The notes below the pieces were generated by a model, which had not been told where the DNA came from, made no database searches, and was given only the letters and a program-made list of their open reading frames with translations. Positions 1-5,437 of a stretch of DNA of 5,437 nt are shown here, in pieces; the stretch's first letter is position 1, and each line of letters begins with the position of its first letter. The stretch covers positions 1 to 5,437 of the forward strand of contig CANMAT010000336.1 of the NCBI GenBank assembly GCA_947494865.1, in the 5' to 3' direction. This stretch comes from Deltaproteobacteria bacterium. Lineage in GTDB: Bacteria > Myxococcota_A > Polyangia > Polyangiales > Ga0077539. The position numbers and the translations under genes are program-made.

Positions 1-48
1 GAAGCCCACGATCGCGTGCGTCTTCACGCGCGCGACTCTATGCGAACG

Positions 49-807
49 TCAGCACGACGTCATGCCGCCGTCGATCACCATCACCTGCCCCGTCATGAAC
101 GAGGCGGCGTCGCTGGCGAGAAAGAGCGCTCCGCCCGCGATCTCGTCGGGCTGGCCGTAGCGGCCGAGGGGCGTCTTGCGGAGCACCTCGGCGACGATCG
201 CGTCGTTCTGCACGATGGCGGCCGAGAGGCGCGTCTCGATGAGGCCCGGCGCGAGCGCGTTCACCCTGATGTTGGAGCCGCCGAGCTCGTACGCGAGGGT
301 CTTCGTCATCGAGACGACGGCGGCCTTGGTGGCGCCGTACACGCCCTGCATCGGCGCGGCCTCGAGGCCGGCCACGCTGGCCACGTTCACGATCGAGCCG
401 CCGGCGCCGCGGCCGCGGAGGTGCCGCGCGACCTCGCGGGCCATCCAGAAGTAGCCCTGGAGGTTGACCTCGAAGGTCTTCATCCACGCGCCGCCGTCGG
501 TGTCGATCATGGGGCCGAAGTAGGGGTTGGTGGCCGCGTTGTTCACCAGCACGTCGACGCGGCCGAAGCGCTCGATCGCGGCGCGCACGAGCGCCTCGCA
601 CTGCGCCTCGTGGCCCGTGTGGGCGGCCACCGCGAAGGCCCGCTCGCCGATGGCGTCGGCCACCGCGCGCACGCCCTCGATCTTGCGTGAGGCGACCACC
701 ACGTTTGCGCCGTGGGCGGCGAACGTGTGCGCGATCGCCTCGCCGATGCCGCGGCTCGCGCCCGTTACGATCGCGACCTTGCCCTCGAGCTGAATGCTTG
801 CCACCAC
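49..807 (-). CDS. SDR-family NAD(P)-dependent oxidoreductase
   Basis: This is a classical short-chain dehydrogenase/reductase of 252 residues, the usual length for the family. It is a cytosolic NAD(P)-dependent Rossmann-fold enzyme that oxidises an alcohol or reduces a carbonyl. Visible motifs are the cofactor loop TGASRGIG (15-22), NNAA (89-92), and a complete catalytic tetrad: Asn115 in VNLQG, Ser144 in NVASVAG, and Tyr157/Lys161 in YGATK. The APG motif (186-188) and a C-terminal MVIDGG (243-248) are also present. The start is the first of two tandem GTG codons (807), because GGAGGT lies 7 nt upstream; the frame stays open far beyond it, but that extension is antisense to the hydrolase gene. 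The sequence around NNAATNPYFGP recalls DHRS4-like or 3-oxoacyl-ACP-reductase-like SDRs, but the substrate cannot be read. The gene is divergent from the epoxide-hydrolase-like gene. The family call is secure; the specific function is unknown. Confidence 0.95.
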   Translation of the reverse strand: MVASIQLEGKVAIVTGASRGIGEAIAHTFAAHGANVVVASRKIEGVRAVADAIGERAFAVAAHTGHEAQCEALVRAAIERFGRVDVLVNNAATNPYFGPMIDTDGGAWMKTFEVNLQGYFWMAREVARHLRGRGAGGSIVNVASVAGLEAAPMQGVYGATKAAVVSMTKTLAYELGGSNIRVNALAPGLIETRLSAAIVQNDAIVAEVLRKTPLGRYGQPDEIAGGALFLASDAASFMTGQVMVIDGGMTSC

Positions 808-888
808 GCGAGACACCTCCGATTTTGTGGCGCTGTTGTATCGTGCCCGCGGCCGCGAGACGTAGCGCGAAAGAGAGTGGCGGGTGCG
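808..888. promoter_or_regulatory. Divergent intergenic control region
   Basis: This 81-bp spacer lies between two divergently transcribed genes, so promoters for both should lie in or near it. For the plus-strand gene, TATCGT (839-844) is a possible -10 box about 45 nt before the ATG, with no good -35. No convincing minus-strand box is seen. The spacer holds a perfect 10-bp palindrome, CGCGGCCGCG (848-857). An 8-bp direct repeat, CGCGAGAC, occurs at 807-814 and 854-861. Either could be an operator or chance in such GC-rich DNA. The regulatory role is inferred from gene orientation only. Confidence 0.4.
815..820 (-). promoter_or_regulatory. Ribosome binding site of the SDR gene
   Basis: A perfect GGAGGT on the minus strand lies 7 nt before a GTG-GTG pair. 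It fixes the SDR start at 807 rather than at any upstream in-frame codon. It is the only strong Shine-Dalgarno sequence I see in the window. Confidence 0.85.
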
Positions 889-1770
889 ATGAGCGACGTG
901 TTTCGGGAGTCGTCGGTGGTGGCGCGGGGCGTGCGGTTTCACTACGCCACGGCGGGCAGCGGGCCGCTGGTGCTCATGCTCCACGGGTTTCCCGAGCGGT
1001 GGTTCTCGTGGCGACGGCAGATCCCGGCGCTCGCGGCGGCGGGCTGGCGCGTGGTGGCGCCCGACCTGCGGGGCTACGGCCAGAGCGACAAGCCCGACGA
1101 GGGCTACGAGCTCCCCGAGCTCGCGGGCGACGTGGCGGCCCTCATCGAGGCGCTCGGCGAAGACTCCGCCACCGTGGTCGGCCACGACTGGGGCGGCGGC
1201 ATCACGTGGGAGGCGGCGAGCCGCTTCCCTCGCCACGTGAAGCGCTACGCGGTGCTCAACTGCCCGCACCCCGCGGTGCTCAACGACACGTTTCGTCGCT
1301 CGTGGAGCCAGCTCTCGCGCAGCAGCTACATGCTCTTCTTCAACATCCCGTGGCTGCCCGAGCGGCTCATCGCGCGCGACGGGGGCGAGTCCATCATCCG
1401 TCGCTTCGAGGGCCTGGGCACGCCGCTGCCGCCCGACACGGTGCGCGCCCTGCGCGAGGGCGCGGCCACGCCCGACTCGGTGCGCCCGATGCTCGCGTAC
1501 TACCGCCGCGCGGTGCGACGCGCGCTTCGCGGGGCGCTGCCGACGTATCCCGTCATCGAGCAGCCGGGGCTCCTGCTGTGGGGCGAGCAAGACGCCGTGC
1601 TCGGCAATGAGCTCATCGCCCAGCACACGCGCTACGCCCGCGACCTCGTGATTCGCCGCATCCCCGCGTGCGGCCATTTCGTGCAGCAAGAGAGGCCCGA
1701 CGCCGTGAACGACGCGCTCGTCGGCTGGCTCGCCCGCGAGCGCGTGAGACCGTCACGCGAGGCCCGGTGA
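889..1770 (+). CDS. Alpha/beta-hydrolase, probable epoxide hydrolase
   Basis: This 293-residue alpha/beta-hydrolase is of epoxide-hydrolase type, which opens an epoxide with water to a vicinal diol through an aspartyl-ester intermediate. The oxyanion-hole motif HGFPE is at 32-36. The nucleophile is Asp100 in GHDWGG (98-103), followed by NCPHP (124-128). The acid is probably Asp235 in WGEQD and the general base His263 in GHF. In the cap, Tyr147 (SSYMLFF) and Tyr205 (AYYRR) align by eye with the two ring-opening tyrosines of soluble epoxide hydrolases. These, with DW after the nucleophile and HGFP, favour an epoxide hydrolase over a fluoroacetate dehalogenase (HDRG) or haloalkane dehalogenase (HGNP). 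No signal peptide is seen, so it is probably cytosolic. The ATG at 889 begins MSDVFRES just before the first core strand; its Shine-Dalgarno is weak (AGAGAG or GGCGGG upstream). The frame is open upstream, but that would overlap the divergent gene. The substrate is unknown. Confidence 0.92.
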   Translation: MSDVFRESSVVARGVRFHYATAGSGPLVLMLHGFPERWFSWRRQIPALAAAGWRVVAPDLRGYGQSDKPDEGYELPELAGDVAALIEALGEDSATVVGHDWGGGITWEAASRFPRHVKRYAVLNCPHPAVLNDTFRRSWSQLSRSSYMLFFNIPWLPERLIARDGGESIIRRFEGLGTPLPPDTVRALREGAATPDSVRPMLAYYRRAVRRALRGALPTYPVIEQPGLLLWGEQDAVLGNELIAQHTRYARDLVIRRIPACGHFVQQERPDAVNDALVGWLARERVRPSREAR

Positions 1771-2016
1771 AACCTGCATCACGCACCGACCGCCGAACCA
1801 CCACTGGGCTACGCACCCGCCCTCGCTGGGCCACTGAACCGACAGCGACATGGGCCCTTCGCAGATCACCATGCCACCGCGCCTACCGATCGACTCCCAG
1901 GTCCAACGCTTCATCGAATGTCTACCTTCTGCCACTCTGGATCGACGAAACGCGCGGCGACTTGAGCCGGACCGTAGCGATCCTGAAGGAATTCCGCGCA
2001 ACCTCAGCCATGGCGG
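1771..2016. other. Non-coding spacer before the DUF2378/sigma pair
   Basis: No convincing gene is seen here. Several frames are open, but third-codon-position G/C is clearly lower than in the neighbouring genes, and no translation resembles a known family. The only small symmetric site noted is GGAATTCC (1988-1995). There is no clear hairpin with a U-tract after the hydrolase stop. The relatively lower GC would fit a promoter-bearing spacer or a decayed insertion. Confidence 0.5.
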
Positions 2017-2022
2017 TATGCT
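2017..2022 (+). promoter_or_regulatory. Candidate -10 box, near-leaderless promoter
   Basis: TATGCT preceded by GG lies 7 nt before the ATG at 2030. If it is a -10 element, transcription would begin at or next to the start codon, giving a leaderless mRNA. That would explain why no Shine-Dalgarno is present. No good -35 is visible (TTCCGC at 1992-1997 is too far and weak). Confidence 0.4.
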
Positions 2023-2029
2023 CCCGACG

Positions 2030-2587
2030 ATGAGCACGCCCCACCCCGACGCCTCCGAGGTCAAGGGGTACGCACTGCTCTCCTACCTCCACGGGCTGCA
2101 GGCGCAGCCGCGCACGTGGGCCGCCGTGCTCGAGGCCCTCGCGCCCGAGGACCGTCACTTCTTCGAAGAGCCCGTGTTCGCCAACCAATGGTACCCGCGG
2201 CGCCACCTGCACGCGCTCCTCGACGCCCTCGACGCCGCCACGCGCGGCTCCGAGGCCGAGTTTCGACGCCTCGGAGAGCGCGCAGCGGAGTTTCAGATTC
2301 ACAAGATCTACCGAATTTTTCTTGGCTTCGCGACGCCCGCCATGGTGTTCCGCCGCGCGAGCACCATCCTCTCGCGCCAGTCGACCTCGGGCGAGTTCAC
2401 CGTGCTCACAGAGGCCGACGACCACCTCGTGGGCGAGCTCCTCGACCCCGCAGTGCCCCCGCGCCTCCCGCTCGTGATCGCCGGCTGGAGCGACCGCGTC
2501 GTGCAGATGCTCCGGCGCCGCCCGACCCCCACCACGGTCACGGTGGTCTCCCCCGGGCGCTACCGTTTCCTGGTTTCGTGGACATGA
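2030..2587 (+). CDS. DUF2378 / TIGR02265-family protein
   Basis: This 185-residue protein matches, from memory, the myxobacterial paralogous family DUF2378 (TIGR02265), whose molecular function is not established. Family-like landmarks are the opening VKGYALLSYL (11-20), a helical stretch ending in APEDR (38-42), and WYP (54-56). A long conserved-looking segment runs from FRRLGERAAEF (78-88) through KIYRIFLGFATP (92-103). The C-terminal strands end in GRYRFLVSW (176-184). There is no signal peptide or membrane segment, so it should be cytosolic. An ATG at 1850 would add 60 residues, but that stretch has poor third-position G/C and no family resemblance; the ATG at 2030 starts 10 residues before VKG, as expected. 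The last codons overlap the sigma-factor start in an ATGA, suggesting translational coupling. A role in modulating that sigma factor is inference. The closing strands loosely recall V4R small-molecule-binding domains, which is speculative. Confidence 0.82.
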   Translation: MSTPHPDASEVKGYALLSYLHGLQAQPRTWAAVLEALAPEDRHFFEEPVFANQWYPRRHLHALLDALDAATRGSEAEFRRLGERAAEFQIHKIYRIFLGFATPAMVFRRASTILSRQSTSGEFTVLTEADDHLVGELLDPAVPPRLPLVIAGWSDRVVQMLRRRPTPTTVTVVSPGRYRFLVSWT

Positions 2588-3606
2588 GCACGCGTCCTGC
2601 ATTCGTGTACCCAAGGCAACGCGCCTTGCGCGATCGAACCTCCATGGCCCCCAGTCCCAGGCGCCTCCCGCCGCCGCTCCCCCCGGAGGCTCTCCGCGCT
2701 CACGTGGTCGCCGAGGTCTCCTCCGAGGCGCTCGAGCTCGACGTGCCCACGCGCGCCGTGCCCCCGCCGTTGCCGCCCGAGGCCCTGCTGCGCGCGCAGC
2801 CCCGACGCGCCCCCTCGGTCACCCCGCCGCCGCTCCCCGCCGCCGCGCGCGCCCGCCGCCGCGTCTCGACCGCGCCCGACATCACCCCCGTCGAAGAGCC
2901 CCGCGACCTCGTCGACGCCGCCCGCGCCGGCGATGTACGCGCCTTCAACGCCCTGGTGCACCGCTATCGCCCGCGCATCCTCGCCCTCGCGCTGCACCTC
3001 ACAGGCAGCGCCAACGACGCCGACGACATCGCGCAAGACGTGTTTCTCAAGGCCTTTCAGCGCCTCACCGAGTTCGAAGGCCGCAGCGCGTTCTTCACCT
3101 GGATCTACCGCATCGCCCTCAACCGCTCGCTCCAGGTGATTCAGCAGCGCCGCGTGCGTCAGGGCGTCGACCTCGACGACCCCCGCGTCGCGCTCGCCGT
3201 GGCCGTCGACGCGGGCGGCGCCCCCGCGCGGGCCCTCGAGCTCCGCGAGACCTACGCCCACCTCGTGTACGCGTTCGATCGCCTCTCGCCCCTCTTGCGC
3301 ACCACGGTGGTGCTCACCACCCTCCAGGGGCTGAGCCACCCCGAGGCGGCGGCCGTGCTCGGCACCACCGAAGGCACCATCGCGTGGCGCATGCACGAGG
3401 CCCGCGAGCAGCTCCGCCGCGCCGTCGACGCCGCCGCAGCGAGCGCGTCGGTGAAGCGCACGCACAGCCCCGAGGCCACCGCCGAGCGCGCCGCGCGGCG
3501 CCCCGTGTCGGGCACGCAGCGGGTCACGCGCCGCCAGCGCGACCTCGAGCCCGACGCCATGAGCTGCTCGCTCGCGCTCGCCCTCGCGTCGGTCGTCTCG
3601 GCGTAG
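2584..3606 (+). CDS. ECF-type RNA polymerase sigma factor with N-terminal proline-rich extension
   Basis: This 340-residue sigma-70-family protein carries only regions 2 and 4, as in ECF (RpoE-like) factors. Region 2 spans about 118-190: the DADDIAQDVFLKAF helix (145-158) and FFTWIYRIALN (170-180), which contact core polymerase and the -10 element. Region 4 spans about 228-282, with the helix-turn-helix GLSHPEAAAVLG...GTIAWRMHEAREQLRR reading the -35. Typical ECF factors have 160-220 residues. The excess is a roughly 110-residue N-terminal extension rich in Pro and Arg with three PPPLP motifs, plus a basic tail of about 58 residues ending in a short hydrophobic run (SLALALASVVSA). The ATG at 2584 overlaps the preceding stop (ATGA). 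Met21 (2644) is an alternative: codons 1-20 have lower third-position G/C, and neither start has a Shine-Dalgarno. No zinc-type anti-sigma gene follows. The target regulon is unknown. Confidence 0.9.
   Translation: MSTRPAFVYPRQRALRDRTSMAPSPRRLPPPLPPEALRAHVVAEVSSEALELDVPTRAVPPPLPPEALLRAQPRRAPSVTPPPLPAAARARRRVSTAPDITPVEEPRDLVDAARAGDVRAFNALVHRYRPRILALALHLTGSANDADDIAQDVFLKAFQRLTEFEGRSAFFTWIYRIALNRSLQVIQQRRVRQGVDLDDPRVALAVAVDAGGAPARALELRETYAHLVYAFDRLSPLLRTTVVLTTLQGLSHPEAAAVLGTTEGTIAWRMHEAREQLRRAVDAAAASASVKRTHSPEATAERAARRPVSGTQRVTRRQRDLEPDAMSCSLALALASVVSA
2612..2628 (+). repeat. Short hairpin between two candidate sigma-factor starts
   Basis: CAAGGC and GCCTTG form a perfect 6-bp inverted repeat around a 5-nt loop (AACGC). 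It lies 28 nt after the ATG at 2584 and 16 nt before the alternative ATG at 2644. There is no U-tract, so it is not an obvious terminator. It could be an operator, an mRNA structure affecting initiation, or chance. Confidence 0.4.
2668..2856 (+). repeat. Three PPPLP-motif repeats within the sigma factor
   Basis: The translated segment holds three related units. PPPLPPEALRA covers residues 29-39 (2668-2700), PPPLPPEALLRAQ 60-72 (2761-2799) and PPPLPAAARAR 81-91 (2824-2856). The first two are nearly identical in protein, though their codons differ, which suggests selection on the peptide rather than a recent DNA duplication. The PPLP core is the type of short linear motif bound by proline-recognising domains such as WW or GYF. 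Binding here is inference. Confidence 0.75.
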
Positions 3607-3619
3607 CGCGGCGTGGTGG

Positions 3620-3625
3620 TATAGG
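3620..3625 (+). promoter_or_regulatory. Candidate -10 box for the small membrane protein
   Basis: TATAGG, preceded by GG, lies 20 nt upstream of the ATG at 3646 and 13 nt after the sigma-factor stop. It resembles the GGTATGCT upstream of 2030. No matching -35 is recognised. It would give a 5' leader of about 13 nt and let the small gene be transcribed separately from the sigma factor. Confidence 0.4.
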
Positions 3626-3645
3626 CTGCGCAGCAGAGCCCCGAC

Positions 3646-3870
3646 ATGGCAGACGAAGACCCCGAAATTGTCTCTACGGGCGCCGTCGACGAGAGCACGC
3701 TCGTGCCCGTCGAGCGCGACCGACGCTTTCTCTTTCGCCTCGTGGCCCTCTTTCTCACGGGTGCCATCGCAGCGGCATTCGTGGGCGCGAAGCTCAAGGG
3801 CTGGGCGGGCACCTGCGGCGCGGGGCTCATCCGCCCCGGGTCGAGCGTCATCCCGCCGGCCCGTCGCTGA
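3646..3870 (+). CDS. Small single-pass membrane protein, unknown function
   Basis: I do not recognise this 74-residue protein. It has an acidic N-terminal segment of about 24 residues (six Asp/Glu in the first 16), then the basic ERDRR (23-27). One hydrophobic helix follows at about 28-48 (FLFRLVALFLTGAIAAAFVG), then KLKGW and a short tail with a single Cys57. It is probably an inner-membrane protein; topology is ambiguous because basic residues flank both sides of the helix. There is no lipobox or cleavable signal, and no zinc-binding anti-sigma motif (HxxxCxxC). The start at 3646 follows a TATAGG box; Shine-Dalgarno is poor. The gene lies 39 nt after the sigma factor on the same strand, and its TGA abuts the stop of the convergent metalloprotease gene with no gap. 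Composition matches neighbouring genes, supporting a real gene. A link to the sigma factor is possible but unproven. Confidence 0.72.
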   Translation: MADEDPEIVSTGAVDESTLVPVERDRRFLFRLVALFLTGAIAAAFVGAKLKGWAGTCGAGLIRPGSSVIPPARR

Positions 3871-5437
3871 TTACTCGCGCAGGGTCACGCCCACCTCGGC
3901 CGCGGTCGGGTCGGGCGCGCGCGCAGGCGCCGCGGGCCTCGGCCCGCCCGGCGCCGACGGCGCCGTCGACGTGTCGCCGCGCGGGTACAGCGCCTCGCGG
4001 GGCCACGCGACAAACTCCGCAGCGCGCGCCGACGGACGCGCCACGTCGTAGCGCGCGAGGATCGACGGCACCGTACCCACGCCGCTCTGCTGGTGGATGC
4101 GCGCGCACTCGTCGGCCGTGAGGCGCTTGGGACCCGTGACGGCCGGGAGGCTCGCGTCGGCGTCCATGAGCAGCCACGGACGGTCGGGGCCCATGTTGTC
4201 GGGGTGCCACGGCTGGTCGAGCAGAATGTGTCCGGCCTCGTGCGACTGCGTCCACGCCTCGCGCTCGGCCGAGATGCCCGCGCGGTCGATGAGCAGCCCG
4301 TTCACGATCGCCCCCGTGGCGCCCTCGACGAAGGCCTCGCCGATGCGCGTCCCGCGCGCGAAGCGGTTGATCATGAAGAGGTCGATGGTGCTCGGGTCGT
4401 CGTCGGTGAGCGGCTTGATGAGCGCGCGCTCCTCGAGGGTGCCCGACGCCGAGTTGAGGTTGTTGAACTCGTCGATGCCGTCGAGCAGGTCGACGCGGCC
4501 GACGGTCACCGACTGCCGCGCGTCCGTCGACAGGGCCGCGCCCGCGACCGGGGCGAAGCTCGCGAGCCTCCCCTGACGATCGCGCGCGACGAGGTCTGCG
4601 CTGCCCCACGCGCCGTAGTCGGTGCGCGGGTTCTCGGTGACGCGTACGGCGAACCCGCGCGCGCGAATCGCCGCCGCGAGGGCCCGCGCCGTATCGACGG
4701 GCTGCCACCCGGGCTCCTGCCGCACGGGGCCCACCGCGACGTTGTTGACCGTCACCCGCACCGCGCCGCCCGACGCCTCGAAGCCGTCGTTGTCGCCCAC
4801 CGAGAGCAGCGCGTCGCGCGCGGGCTCGACGATCGACACGTCGGCCTGCGCGGGGTCGCCCCAGGTCATGGCGCACTGCACATAGATTTCGTTGGCGATT
4901 TCGACCTGGCGCCGCGCGATGCGCATCGCGCCCGCGTCGTCGTTGCCCACCACGGGCCCCACGCGGTCGCCCCGCTGGCGCATCACCACGACGTGCCAGC
5001 GCGCGCGCCGCGCCGCGAGGGGACCGTCTTCGTTGCCCGGACGCCCGACGCGAATGTCGCCCGTCGCCTCGCCCGCCACGCCCGGTCGCTGGTAGCGCAC
5101 CCGCACCCGGTCGCGCAGGCCCACGAGCAGCGTCTGGCCTTGCACACCGGGCGCGCGCAGGTCGAGGTCGTCGCCCACGAGGCGCACGAAGCGCGAGCGC
5201 AGCGCGCCGCCCTCCGCGGGGCGGCTCATCGGCAGATCGGCGAGCTGGCCGCGCAGGGCGCCCGCCGCGAGCGCGATCGACGCGGGCGTGCCGAGCGACT
5301 CGACGCGCGCCCGCGCCGCCGTCGACGCGCCCGGGTCCCACACCTCGAAGCGCACGTTGTCGGGGTCCGGCGAGCGGTCGCCCCACGCGGCCGCGCGCGG
5401 GAGCGTCTCGCTCGTGGTGATCTCGTGCGAGACGCCC
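3871..5437 (-). CDS. Probable zinc metalloprotease-like protein (HExxH), 5' end beyond window
   Basis: The frame stays open to the right edge, so the N-terminus is missing; 521 residues are visible, numbered here from the codon at 5436. Residues 1-130 look beta-rich (RFEVWDPGAS, RVRVRYQRPG). A helix at about 171-188 includes ARRQVEIANEIYVQC. More strands follow, then IDLFMINRF (351-359) and GAIVNGLLIDRAG (375-387). The zinc site reads HEAGH (399-403; nt 4228-4242), with His411 in WHPDN 12 residues after the first His, and a Met-turn-like WLLMD with Met424. LTADECARIHQQ comes next. Strand, HExxH, distal His, Met-turn and LT..C helix follow the metzincin order, but the third ligand is two residues farther than the standard HExxHxxGxxH. 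The end is a Pro/Ala-rich tail. A GTG at 5355 is possible, but upstream codons look coding. I cannot name the family; secretion cannot be judged without the N-terminus. Confidence 0.75.
   Translation of the reverse strand, partial: GVSHEITTSETLPRAAAWGDRSPDPDNVRFEVWDPGASTAARARVESLGTPASIALAAGALRGQLADLPMSRPAEGGALRSRFVRLVGDDLDLRAPGVQGQTLLVGLRDRVRVRYQRPGVAGEATGDIRVGRPGNEDGPLAARRARWHVVVMRQRGDRVGPVVGNDDAGAMRIARRQVEIANEIYVQCAMTWGDPAQADVSIVEPARDALLSVGDNDGFEASGGAVRVTVNNVAVGPVRQEPGWQPVDTARALAAAIRARGFAVRVTENPRTDYGAWGSADLVARDRQGRLASFAPVAGAALSTDARQSVTVGRVDLLDGIDEFNNLNSASGTLEERALIKPLTDDDPSTIDLFMINRFARGTRIGEAFVEGATGAIVNGLLIDRAGISAEREAWTQSHEAGHILLDQPWHPDNMGPDRPWLLMDADASLPAVTGPKRLTADECARIHQQSGVGTVPSILARYDVARPSARAAEFVAWPREALYPRGDTSTAPSAPGGPRPAAPARAPDPTAAEVGVTLRE
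3932..3968. repeat. Two adjacent GC palindromes near the convergent gene ends
   Basis: GCGGGCC-TC-GGCCCGC (3932-3947) and the perfect 14-bp palindrome CGACGGCGCCGTCG (3955-3968) lie inside the Pro/Ala-rich 3' end of the metalloprotease gene, 61-98 nt beyond the plus-strand stop at 3870. They could fold in either transcript and slow or end plus-strand transcription, but no U-tract follows. Chance is plausible in DNA this GC-rich. Confidence 0.45.

Noticed and set aside
1..27. Possible start of another minus-strand gene (GTG at 27, reading V-K-T-H-A-I-V-G-F) 21 nt after the SDR stop
   Set aside because: Only nine codons are visible and there is no ribosome binding site, so it cannot be supported from this window.
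808..1689. Long in-frame extension of the SDR reading frame
   Set aside because: It is antisense to the hydrolase gene, and the GGAGGT plus GTG at 807 give a clear start with the normal family length.
1850..2029. 60-residue N-terminal extension of the DUF2378 protein from the ATG at 1850
   Set aside because: Third-position G/C is much lower than in the rest of the gene, the residues do not resemble the family, and a promoter-like box sits inside it.
1753..2064. Minus-strand open frame of 103 codons in the spacer
   Set aside because: It overlaps both flanking genes, lacks a ribosome binding site and gives a low-complexity Arg/Gly/Ser-rich translation with no family resemblance.
2116..2583. 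Upstream extension of the sigma-factor frame
   Set aside because: It overlaps the DUF2378 gene in another frame and translates as Arg/Pro/Ala-rich shadow sequence.
3848..5386. Second long minus-strand frame over the metalloprotease gene
   Set aside because: It is an Arg/Ala-rich shadow typical of GC-rich DNA; the HEAGH-bearing frame has the structured sequence and codon pattern.

Overview
The window is a very GC-rich, gene-dense bacterial segment with strong G/C preference at third codon positions. It most probably comes from a myxobacterium or relative (Myxococcota). The main reason is the gene at 2030-2587, which I recognise from memory as the DUF2378/TIGR02265 paralogous family, largely restricted to myxobacteria. 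TATA-like boxes very close to start codons and weak Shine-Dalgarno sequences at most plus-strand genes also fit. I have not confirmed the assignment by search.

Layout. 49-807 (minus) is a classical short-chain dehydrogenase/reductase. An 81-bp divergent spacer separates it from 889-1770 (plus), an epoxide-hydrolase-type alpha/beta hydrolase. About 260 bp with no convincing gene follow (1771-2029). Next is a tightly coupled plus-strand pair: the DUF2378 protein (2030-2587) overlaps by an ATGA the start of an ECF-type sigma factor (2584-3606) that has a proline-rich N-terminal extension with three PPPLP motifs and a C-terminal tail. A small single-pass membrane protein (3646-3870) follows. Its stop codon directly abuts the stop codon of a convergent gene (3871-5437, minus, running off the right edge) that encodes a probable zinc metalloprotease with HEAGH, a distal His and a Met-turn-like LLM.

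How the genes may work together. The dehydrogenase and hydrolase share a divergent control region and could both be catabolic or detoxification enzymes, but nothing fixes a substrate. The most interesting unit is 2030-3870: a single-domain DUF2378 protein coupled to a sigma factor, then a small membrane protein, with no recognisable zinc-binding anti-sigma gene. That could be a non-canonical sigma-control module, which is inference. The metalloprotease is transcribed towards it and probably belongs to another transcription unit.
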